Part shown: in pieces, positions 54,485-62,714 of the stretch
How positions within the stretch are numbered: position 1 is the stretch's first letter
Layout: every line of letters starts with the position of its first letter
Assembly: GCA_963700865.1 (NCBI GenBank)
Contig: CAVOZC010000022.1
Coordinates: 434,001 to 498,000, forward strand
Source of the DNA: CAVOGJ01 sp963700865
GTDB lineage: Bacteria; Planctomycetota; Planctomycetia; Pirellulales; Pirellulaceae
Reading direction: 5' to 3'
Length of the DNA: 64,000 nucleotides
Notes under the pieces: generated by a model
Told to the model about the DNA's origin: nothing
The model's database searches: none
The model's input: the letters and a program-made list of their open reading frames with translations, nothing else
Position numbers and translations under genes: made by a program

Positions 54485-55087
54485 TTAACGTCGGCGACGA
54501 AGGCTCGCCAACAAGGCAACCGCCACCGGCCAGCTCCAGCCAACCGGCTCCGGAACTCCCAGAAATTCGAGAATCGGCTGGCCCGTAAAGACGTCCCCCT
54601 TCGGACCCACTTCGTAGTTACCGGTGTTCATGAAGCTGAAATAGACGGGCAGATTCTCGGCTTCCATCTCGATGGCCACGTTCACATGCAATCCGGCCGT
54701 ATTGCGGTAGCCAATGAAGTACTCCTCGCCGGCAACAAGTTGCAGGGGCGCTATCGTCGCCTGCGTGAATTGCTGCGTGAGCGGCACGTAATCCGCCATC
54801 CTGAGAAGCGTGCCTCCTTCAACAGGAATGCCGGCGAAGATTTCCAGCGTCACGACACGGCCATCCGTGCCCGCGAATCGCGTGGCCACCGCGCTTAGTT
54901 GGTAAGAAAAGTCGGGAGTATAGACCCAGCCTACCTCTGCGGCATTCCAAAAAAAATTTGGATTGGGCACGAAGGAAGAATTGACTTCGTCGAGCACGAC
55001 AAACGCAGCACTTGCCATCCGGCCTCCGGGCACGGACAGCCCCCACATCGCCAAGGCGATGAAGAACAGGGTCAGTTTCACATTCAT
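54485..55087 (-). CDS. Exported PEP-CTERM protein
   Basis: 200 residues from ATG 55087; a start at 55132 is possible but adds a non-signal leader. Signal peptide (LFFIALAMWGLSVPGG and following Ala), then a beta-rich domain of about 150 residues with FVVLDEVNSSFVPNPNFFWN, VGWVYTPDFSYQLSAVATRF and LQLVAGEEYFIGYRNTAG, and a tail VPEPVGWSWPVAVALLASLR that matches the exosortase sorting signal. The middle part resembles the DUF4082-like or concanavalin-like exported domains, but I cannot assign it. It converges with the giant TPM gene. Confidence 0.82.
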   Translation of the reverse strand: MNVKLTLFFIALAMWGLSVPGGRMASAAFVVLDEVNSSFVPNPNFFWNAAEVGWVYTPDFSYQLSAVATRFAGTDGRVVTLEIFAGIPVEGGTLLRMADYVPLTQQFTQATIAPLQLVAGEEYFIGYRNTAGLHVNVAIEMEAENLPVYFSFMNTGNYEVGPKGDVFTGQPILEFLGVPEPVGWSWPVAVALLASLRRRR

Positions 55088-55216
55088 TAGACAAACTCGC
55101 TTGGACGACGGGAATCGACCTTGGTTTCCCAAAGTGGTCCCTCAAGGGTATCAGACGTGACGTCTGCGGCAAGCAGAATCCCAGTTAGCTCGAAGAAAAA
55201 CAAGCCGCAGGATGAG

Positions 55217-55270
55217 CGGCCTGATGGGGTAACCCCGGTCGACCGCCGCCAGCGCGGGCCCATCAGGCCG
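55217..55270. other. 12-bp perfect inverted repeat in the 55088-55406 gap
   Basis: CGGCCTGATGGG (55217-55228) and CCCATCAGGCCG (55259-55270) are exact inverted copies with a 30-base loop that contains its own GGGGTAACCCC-like palindrome. A second palindrome, AGACGTGACGTCT, lies near 55152. The gap is 319 bases between divergent genes and has no coding sequence. It could be an operator or a structured RNA; I cannot tell which. Confidence 0.5.
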
Positions 55271-55406
55271 TCGCCCCGCAATCTAAGGGCTTCCGGCGAT
55301 TTGCGCAAATTGCACGCATTGTCTCGCCGCCTCACCGACAAAACCCGCCCAAATATGCGAGGAATTCATCGCGGCAGACGGGCCAGCACGGTATCATGTT
55401 GCGGCT

Positions 55407-56425
55407 ATGAAACTTCGGGTTGGCCTTATCGGACTGGGGGAGGCATGGAATTTTCGCCATCGCCCTGCCCTCTTAGCGTTGCATGACCGGTTCGAGGTGC
55501 GCCGGTCTGCGAGCAGGTCGGTGCACGCGCCAAACAGATGGCGAGCGAGTTCCATGCGGAGGCGATTGACGGTTATCGGGAACTTGCGGCGCACGAGGAC
55601 ATCGACGCGATCCTTATGTTGTCGACCCAATGGTACGGCGATTTGCCGATCCTGGCGGCTTGCGATGCCGGCAAGGCGGTCTACTGTGCGGACACGCTGG
55701 ACCTCGAGGTGGATCAGGCACGGCAGATTCGCGAACGCGTGGAACAGTCGGGCATCGCATTCATGGCGGAGTTTCCGCGTCGCCACTCGCCGGCGACGCT
55801 GCGGTTAAAAGAGCTGATCGCTACCTGCCTGGGGCCCGTCCACTTGCTCTTTTGCCATCAACGGCTGACGGTCAAGGACAAACCGCCGATCGCCAGTGCG
55901 CATACGAGTGCCAATTCGCCGATCACGCGTGAGCTGGTCGAGCTGGTTGACTGGTGCCGCTATGTGGCGGATCGGGAGCCGCTGTCGGTCGTCGGAGTCA
56001 CCCATCGCACCGATCGGTCTTCGTTCGGTGAAGATTACCGCATGCTCAGCCTCGAGTTTCCTGGCACGCAGGCGGGCAGCGGCACAACCATCGCCCAGAT
56101 CAGCTGTGGCCACTATATGCCCGATGTCTGGAAAGAAGCGATCTCATTTCGCACGCCCGCTGGTCTGCAGGTCTGTTGCGAACATGGCATCGCCTTTGTC
56201 GACTTGCCTTCCAGCCTCGTATGGTTCGATACGGCGGGGCGGCACCACGAATCGCTCGATCGAGAGCGACCGGTGGGTGAACAACTTCTCTCGCAATTCC
56301 ATCGAGCCGTAACCAGTTTGATCCGCCGCACCGACGATCTGGATGACGCCTATCGGGCGTTGACCGTTGTCAACGCGGCTCGTGAAAGCTGCCAGTCCGG
56401 CATGCGGGTGCCGCTGCAATTTTGA
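55407..56425 (+). CDS. Gfo/Idh/MocA-family oxidoreductase (frameshifted)
   Basis: The first frame gives the NAD(P)-binding start MKLRVGLIGLGEAWNFRHRP and ALLALHDRFEVR, then turns to Arg/Ser noise. The next frame continues with CEQVGARAKQMASEFHAEA, DIDAILMLSTQWYGDLPILAACDAGK and the remainder of the family fold (AFMAEFPRRHSPATLRLKEL, LVDWCRYVADREPLSVVG). One extra C in the CC at 55502-55503 gives a single 339-residue protein. The usual EKP Lys motif is replaced by KAVYCADTLDLE, so the catalytic Lys is missing. No signal peptide. Divergent from the PEP-CTERM gene. Confidence 0.78.
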
Positions 56426-56559
56426 TCGGGCGCGCGCGGCTCTTCTTCGCAGGATGGTAGCGGCCGGGGACATCTTCTTCGTTGTCGACGACGTGAGGCG
56501 GACCGCATGACTGCCGTTCGGCTCACCGAACGACTGTTCTCCGCCCCGCAAGCCGAGCG

Positions 56560-56865
56560 TCAAGGAGAAGTCAACGGTGGTGGAAACGCGGCCAGGGGTG
56601 CCGGAGCAAAAAAGGCGATCAGTCCGGCGTGCAGCGAAATCGCCTGCAAGTAGGTCTGGCGGGCCGACTCATCGGTCACCAGTGCATTCTCCAGCGCCTG
56701 CCGATCTCCCTCGCCAAGGTCGCCGTCGATCAACTGCCAACACCACTCGGCAACGCACGGCGTTTCGTCCGCCTGCGACGGAGGAAGGGGTACCAACGGA
56801 GTGGACTCCCCGGCACTGAGGGGGTGGCTGGGGTGACTCTCGTGCGGAAGGTCTTTCGAAGTCAT
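56560..56865 (-). CDS. Short protein like the N-terminus of planctomycete FecR/LamG anti-sigma-type proteins
   Basis: 101 residues from ATG 56865 (AAGGA with good spacing); the frame is open to 56934. The core WCWQLIDGDLGEGDRQALEN then ALVTDESARQTYLQAISLHAGL matches the N-terminal cytoplasmic module of planctomycete anti-sigma or FecR-type proteins, which are normally several hundred residues with a membrane helix and an extracytoplasmic domain. Here it stops soon after a short hydrophobic stretch (LIAFFAPAPLAAF). No ECF sigma factor gene is adjacent. It may be a truncated remnant or a genuine short form. Confidence 0.6.
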   Translation of the reverse strand: MTSKDLPHESHPSHPLSAGESTPLVPLPPSQADETPCVAEWCWQLIDGDLGEGDRQALENALVTDESARQTYLQAISLHAGLIAFFAPAPLAAFPPPLTSP

Positions 56866-57200
56866 CTCGGTTCCTTTTTCGCTGCGGCGGTCGGGTAGAC
56901 CTGGAAGCTGCCGTACCCGGGAGCCGCGTTCCATATGCCTCTATCGATACTCGTACGCAACAAACCACGTGCCAATCTGCAATTTTCACGAACATTGCGA
57001 GCATCACGGCGGTTTTGCCAGGACACTTGGGGGGGGGAGAGGCGTCCCATCGCCTATCCAGCCGGCAGAGCCTGCCTTTCCTCCAGGCAAGCTAGCAATC
57101 GCCTGGGCGGGCCGGCGGTGGAGAGAAGCACCATGGACGTGTCGACGTGCGGGCCGATTTCGGAGAGCCGGGCGGCGTGATCGCCAGCGGGCAACCGAGA
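56866..57200. other. 335-base gap without a recognisable gene
   Basis: Between the short anti-sigma-like gene and the stop of the kinase gene, both minus strand. It contains a G8 homopolymer at 57030-57037. I see no gene, repeat or terminator. Confidence 0.4.
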
Positions 57201-58341
57201 TCACACGTCAGCACTTGCGTCCTCGGGCCCGTTTTCGATTTCCTTCAGTTCTTCCAGCCAGAGATGCAGCTCGTGGCTGTACTCGCTGGCAAGATTGCCG
57301 AGTACCAGCTGCCGGTGAAAGGCGGCGGCACCTCCCTTCACCAGTTCGGCGTCTTCGGCGCTGGGAAATCGCTTGGAAGGATCGGGCGCGATTAATCGTT
57401 CGCAGATGCCCATCAACATATCACTCCTCGTGACTTCCTTGGGCAGATGGTGCCGCCAGTTCCAGGTGGATGGTCCGCTTGGCCTGCAACAGCTCTTTGA
57501 GATTTTTCTTGCCGGAGAATAACGGCTTGCCCGAAAGCAATTCCACCAGAACATAGCCCAGGCTGGCCAGGTCACTGCGCGGAGTGGACTCACCCCCTTC
57601 GAGAACTTCCGGGGCGGCGTAGGTGGGCGTGCAGGCGCGGACGATGGGAGGATCACCGATTTCATAAGCGGACCCGATGTCGATAATTTTCGATCGACCG
57701 GTCAGTTTGAGCATGATATTGCCCGGCTTGATGTCGCCATGCACGATTTCTTCGCGATGAAGTGCGGCGAGCGCCGCGAGACAATCGCGCACGATGGCCA
57801 CGGCGACTCCTGGCATCATCTTTGGTTGGCACGGGCCGCTGGTGACAAGAACGTTATTGATGTCCCTCCAGCGCTGCGGGCTGACTCGTTCGCGGATTTT
57901 TTCCAGTCGACGATTGTTGAGCAGGTAACGCAAGTCGTAGCCATCGATCCATTCCATGGCCATGATGCGCACGTGATTGCGATCATAGAAATCTTGCACA
58001 TCGAGCAAGCTATCGTGTTGGATCTGCGCCACCTTCACGGCGACGCGAGCGATTCGCGCCATCGCCTGGTCATAACTGCGAACACTCTCGTAGCGTTCGG
58101 GCGAGAAGACCTTCAGTGCGAACGGCACGGTGAAACTATCGGCTCCGTGTCGTTCGCTGTAGAAAACGATGCCTTGACCACCCCGTCCTAGCACTCGCAT
58201 CAGCTTGGGGTGATGGGTCCAGGAAAACCGCTGCTCTTGCAGGAGCTGCTCGTACTTGACGATCAGCTCCAAAGGCGGCTGAACGTGCTTCTCTCCATCG
58301 AAGGAAATCGTCGGATGGAGACTCTGCAAGGTTGTGTTCAT
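57201..58341 (-). CDS. Hanks-type protein kinase (frameshifted near the C-terminus)
   Basis: From ATG 58341. The kinase fold shows a good glycine loop LGRGGQGIVF (51-60), Lys77 in ALKVFSPERYE, HGDIKPGN (201-208) with Asp203 and Asn208, DIGSAYE (DIG in place of DFG, metal Asp221 kept) and CTPTYAAPEVLEGGESTPRSD. The frame ends early at 57421, but the adjacent frame continues with PKEVTRSDMLMGICERLIAP, DPSKRFPSAEDAELVKGGA and SEYSHELHLWLEELKE, the rest of the C-lobe and a helical tail. Removing one base from the GG runs at 57453-57457 joins them into 379 residues. Soluble. Substrate unknown. Confidence 0.83.
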
Positions 58342-58491
58342 CAAGGTGCAATCACAGATGGAGGTCTGAAAGTCATCGCGACCGCGCTGTCCGTCAACAC
58401 TCGGCTGCGGTCCATCCGATTCCTCTATCATACGATCCGACCGCCACCCCGGTCCAGAGAATCTCAGGCTTTCTCCCTGGGGAATCGAACC

Positions 58492-59460
58492 CTATCCTCG
58501 ATCCCGCGGCAGGGGAAATCCCAATCGTTTGTCCACCAGATTCACCAACGGCTCGCCCATCTGGTATCGTTGCAGATTCTGGCAGAAGAGGCGTGTGGAA
58601 TCGTCCACACGCGACTGTGATTGGGCACCCACATGAGGGGTGATCACGACGTTCGCCATGCTCCAAAGCCGACTTTCGGCCGGTAATGGTTCGATTTCCG
58701 TAACGTCCAAGGCAGCGGCCCCAAGGTGGCCGCTCTCCAACGCGGCCACCAGATCGGCTTCCACAACGACCGGTCCGCGGGCCACATTGACCAGGATGGC
58801 TCCCGGTTTGCATTTGGCGAAGGCGGCAGCATCGATCATTCCGCGCGTGGTGTCGTTGAGCGGAACACACAGGATCACAATGTCGGACTGTTCCAGTAAT
58901 GGCACGAGGTCAGCCGCTGGCCACAGGTTCGCGACGTAGGCAGGCTGATCGATCGGAAAGACATCGGTGGCCAGGATACGGACCTCGAACGGAGCCAGCA
59001 CCTGGGCGATCCTGCGACCATTGCCGCCAAAGCCGACGATGCCCACGGTTTTGCCTCGGAGGTCGTCGGTGGGCAGACGCTCGAACACCCGCTGTTGCTG
59101 TGCGGCGTAAAACGCCGCCATGCGGCGGAGCAGGCCCAGCAGCAATGCCATCGTCTGTTCGGCAACCTGGGGCGCGAACAATCCCGAAGCACTCGTGACG
59201 AGGATCGGCGAATCGATCACGGCGGGAACAAGGCAATGGTCCATGCCCGCTGCGGACGATTGGATCCATTTCAGTTTGCCCCCCCGGACAACCCGGTCCC
59301 AATCCACGGGCACTTTTGCGTGACCGCAGAAGATGTCCGCGGTCGGCAATTGTTCATTGACGTGCTCTTGACCCGCGTTCACGATCTCGGCGGTCGGTGC
59401 CACACTTGCGATCTCGGCAAGGTGTCGTGGCAAAACGGGATAACAAAGGACGATTCTCAC
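58492..59460 (-). CDS. D-2-hydroxyacid dehydrogenase family protein
   Basis: 322 residues from GTG 59460 (GGAG 7 bases upstream); the frame is open to 59634 but that part is Arg-rich noise. Seen: the substrate domain with HVNEQLPTADIFCGH, WIQSSAAGMDHCLVPAV, the NAD loop VGIVGFGGNGRRIAQVL, catalytic Arg in VNVARGPVVVEADL, Glu in DVTEIEPLPAESR and His in VVITPHVGAQSQS. Substrate specificity among this family (glyoxylate, hydroxypyruvate, lactate and others) is not predictable. Divergent from the DoxX gene. Confidence 0.9.
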   Translation of the reverse strand: MRIVLCYPVLPRHLAEIASVAPTAEIVNAGQEHVNEQLPTADIFCGHAKVPVDWDRVVRGGKLKWIQSSAAGMDHCLVPAVIDSPILVTSASGLFAPQVAEQTMALLLGLLRRMAAFYAAQQQRVFERLPTDDLRGKTVGIVGFGGNGRRIAQVLAPFEVRILATDVFPIDQPAYVANLWPAADLVPLLEQSDIVILCVPLNDTTRGMIDAAAFAKCKPGAILVNVARGPVVVEADLVAALESGHLGAAALDVTEIEPLPAESRLWSMANVVITPHVGAQSQSRVDDSTRLFCQNLQRYQMGEPLVNLVDKRLGFPLPRDRG

Positions 59461-59890
59461 ATCACTTCTCCAGAACCGCGCATCCCCCGTACGTCGCAGG
59501 CAGACCGACGAAGCAACGAGAAACCGGGTTCGTTTCCGAGCGACTCGCCCGGCCACAGCTCGTGTCGCCAGGACGGGCCGGTCGCCGTCCGTTCGTGAAC
59601 TCCGCGGCCACTGGAAACGATCGTGCCAGATCACGCCGGTGGGCGTTGCAGGCTCGAATCATTGCAGAAACCGCTGTCTACCGCCATCCTGTCCCGCCGT
59701 GCGGCCGATCACCTCCTGGCGTCAGCCAGAACAGAGAGGCGGCGGTTGGCAGGGCCCGGCTCGAAGGCAATAATGGCAGGTCACCTTGCAGGCATCGCAA
59801 CCGGGCTCGACGCCTTTCATTCCCCCACCCGTTGCCGCATGTGTTTCCGTGCCCACTTGACTTCGGCCCTTCGGTTTTTGGAGCAGCCCG
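59461..59890. other. 430-base divergent gap without a recognisable gene
   Basis: Between the dehydrogenase and DoxX starts. It must hold promoters for both, but no clear -35/-10 pair or operator palindrome is evident. Frames crossing it lack any supporting feature. Confidence 0.4.
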
Positions 59891-60799
59891 TTGTTTCGTA
59901 ACTATCACCTGGGAACATTGGCGATCCTTTGCCTCGTGGGTCTTCGTCTCGTGACGGGCTGGCAGTTCTACAAAGAGGGCATCAAGAAGTACAAGGATGC
60001 CAATTTCACCAGCAAGTATTTTCTGATGCAGTCGAAGGGTCCGCTGGCCCCGCTGTTCCACGACTTGGTGCCTGATCGTTTTGGCGTCGCCGCGCTGGAT
60101 CGCCAGGAGACCCTAAAGCAGTGGAAGGATTATCAGTCGCGGGTCGCCGCCGCCTTCGGGTTCGACGAAAAACAACAGGCGTCCGCCCAAAAGCAACTCG
60201 AACGACGCCGCCGACAATTGAACAACTACCTGGATGGCCTTGGACCCGATCTTGAGGAGCATTTGCTGGAGGTCAAACAATGGCAAGAGGCGAGCCACCA
60301 GCCGATCGCAGCCGTGGCATTCCAGCAACAGCGGTTGTGGGAACAGGAAATGGAGCTGACTCAGAAGCCAACGGGCTGGGTGAAGGGTGTGCGGGCGATT
60401 TCCGCGGATTTCCAAGCCGACATGCTCGCACTGGCCAAGAAAGGTCAGCGGGCTGCCATCGTCCCGCTCGTTCCGGCAAGCACGAAGACATGGGTCGACC
60501 ATGCGGTCACGGGGGTCACCGTCGGTGTGGGCGTCCTGCTGCTGCTCGGTTTATTCACCCGCCTGGCGTCACTGGTCGGCGCCGGCTTCTTGTGTTCGGT
60601 ACTGGCGACCCAACCATTCTGGGTGGAAGGCGCTGAACTCGGTTATGCTTATTATCAATTGGTCGAAGTTTTCGTGCTGCTGCTGTTCGCGACCATGGGA
60701 GCCGGGCAGTTCTGGGGACTCGATTTTTTCCTGAACCGTGTCTGGGCCAGGCTGTGGCCGTCCGCGCGTGGAGAGGTTAACGATGAATCTAACGCCTGA
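59891..60799 (+). CDS. DoxX-family membrane protein with a long inserted helical region
   Basis: 302 residues starting at TTG 59891 with GGAG 7 bases ahead. An N-terminal membrane helix (HLGTLAILCLVGLRLVTGWQF, then YKEGIKKY) is typical of DoxX/TQO-type proteins. A large soluble insert of about 150 residues follows, mostly charged helix (QQASAQKQLERRRRQLNNYL, LLEVKQWQEASHQPIAAVAF). Then three more helices (VTVGVGVLLLLGLFTRLASL, AGFLCSVLATQPFW, LVEVFVLLLFATMGAGQF). The insert is unusual for the roughly 150-residue DoxX fold. It overlaps the downstream Gfo/Idh gene by 17 bases, a pairing I recall from planctomycetes. Confidence 0.82.
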   Translation: MFRNYHLGTLAILCLVGLRLVTGWQFYKEGIKKYKDANFTSKYFLMQSKGPLAPLFHDLVPDRFGVAALDRQETLKQWKDYQSRVAAAFGFDEKQQASAQKQLERRRRQLNNYLDGLGPDLEEHLLEVKQWQEASHQPIAAVAFQQQRLWEQEMELTQKPTGWVKGVRAISADFQADMLALAKKGQRAAIVPLVPASTKTWVDHAVTGVTVGVGVLLLLGLFTRLASLVGAGFLCSVLATQPFWVEGAELGYAYYQLVEVFVLLLFATMGAGQFWGLDFFLNRVWARLWPSARGEVNDESNA

Positions 60800-62595
60800 A
60801 GAACGAGAGATCGGTCGCGGGAACTATTACGATGCCGTGGGACACACGCGACGTGACTTCCTCAAGGGGGCGCTCGCCGCTGGCATCGGATCATCGGCCG
60901 CCGCCGGAGCCATGTACTTTGGTTATGAATCGAGTGTGGGGGATCCGGTTCGCATCGGGGTCATCGGCACCGGTGATGAAGGCAACATTCTCATCGGGGC
61001 CTTGAATCCCGATTATGTCCAAGTCGTCGCCATCTCGGACATTCGCCCGTCCAGCATTCACCGCGCCTTTCACGGCGATTGGGGCGGTGGCAATCCGGCC
61101 TACACCCATTCTCTCCGCAAAGGACTGATGGAAATCTACGGCTGGCCGACGGAGGACGAGGCGCGGGCCCAGGTGCAGGTGTATGAGGATTATCGAGACC
61201 TGCTTAAGGACAAATCAATTGAAGGGGTGATCATCGCCCTCCCCCTCCATCTGCATGCCGCAGCGGCATTGGCGGCGATGAAGGCGGGCAAGCACGTGCT
61301 CACCGAGAAGTTAATGGCGCACAACATCGCCCAATGCAAACTGATGGGCCGAGTCGCCAAGGACAGCAATCTCTATTTGGCCACCGGCCATCAGCGTCAT
61401 TACAACGTGCTCTACGATAACGCCAAGCATCTCTTACAGTGGGGACTGCTGGGGCAAATCCACCACATTCGAGCCCAGTGGCATCGAGGCAACTTGCCCG
61501 GCAGCGACAGTTGGAAGCCAGCCTTGCCAGGCGGGGAAATCGTCGCGCTCGACGAACCCAAATGGAAGGTCAAGAAGGGTGACAAATTTGACAAGATCGC
61601 CCGTGAGCTGGCGGGTCTGCAAAAGAAACTGAAGAACGAGACCGATCCGAAAAAGGCCGACTTGCTCCGCAAACAGGTCGCCCAGTGGACGGCCTGGGAT
61701 CAGGACCAGAACGTCGCCGCTGAGAAATTCGGCTATCAGTCAATGACGTTGGGCGCGCCGCGAGCGGTCGGCACTGGAGGAACTGGTCCGTTGGCGACTG
61801 TTCAATCGTACCGGCGGTGGCCTGATGGCCGAACTTGGCAGCCACCAATTGGACGCCGCCAGTATTTTCATCAGCGCCCTCCACAAGACGGACAAGAAAG
61901 TCCATCCGCTCACCGTGCATGCGGTCGGTGGTCGTCACATCTTTCCGCACGACCGTGATGCCGAAGACCATGTCTATTGCATGTTCGAGTACCCGGCGCC
62001 CGGCTACGACGCCGGATTCGAGCCGGGCTACCGCGACATCATTGACGGCGTTCCGGGCCCCGATGGCATCCCCAGCTACAACGCGGACCAAAATAAAAAA
62101 ATCGTCGTCACCTACTCGTCGATCAACGGCAACGGCTGGGGCGGCTACGGCGAGATCGTGATGGGCACCAAAGGCACGCTCGTACTGGAAAAAGAACAAG
62201 AAGTGATGGTCTACAAGGATTCGGACAAGTGGAGCAAGGTGGGCGTCAAGGATGGGGATGACGGGGCGGTGCTCGACACGCAGGCCAGTGGCAGCGGAGG
62301 CGCGGTCGCCAAGGCCGTCGAGGGAACGGGTCCCGTCAGCCGCGGGTATCAGGAAGAGATCGAACACTGGGCCTGGTGCATCCGGAACGCCGACCCGGAA
62401 AATCGGCCACGCTGCCACCCCGAAGTGGCCATGGGGGACGCCGTAATTGCCCTCACCACGAAAGTCGCCCTCGACAACGCGGCGACCGGCAAGGGCGGCT
62501 TTATCCGCTTTGAAGAATCCTGGTTCGAGATGGATGATGACGCGACACCGGATGGCAGTTCCGTGGCTGACGAACGCCAGCGATTGGACACGTAA
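60783..62595 (+). CDS. Exported Gfo/Idh/MocA-family oxidoreductase with an inserted helical segment (frameshifted)
   Basis: From ATG 60783. A signal of twin-arginine type (TRRDFLKGALAAGIGSSAAAGA), NAD(P) motif VRIGVIGTGDEGNILIGAL and the Lys motif AGKHVLTEKLMAHNIAQCKL are followed by HQRHYNVLYDNAKHLLQWG. The charged helical segment KKGDKFDKIARELAGLQKKL and QVAQWTAWDQDQ is an insertion. The frame then breaks at about 61751 and resumes in the next with ERSALEELVRWRLFNRTGGG and AELGSHQLDAASIFISALH to 62595. Removing one G at 61751-61753 gives 603 residues. It overlaps DoxX and precedes the isomerase, forming a likely operon. Confidence 0.85.
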
Positions 62596-62714
62596 CCGCA
62601 GGTCCCGCTCGGCCGGTCATCCCGGGGGGCTGAAACGATGCGGCTCCGCGTGCCCGGAGGGCATTTCCCCGACGCTTCACGAACTGCGTATGTTTTTCTC
62701 TAAAGGACGGAACC

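Noticed and set aside
58470..58500. tRNA-like T-loop (GGTTCGATTCC on the minus strand)
   Set aside because: No acceptor, D or anticodon arms can be built around it.
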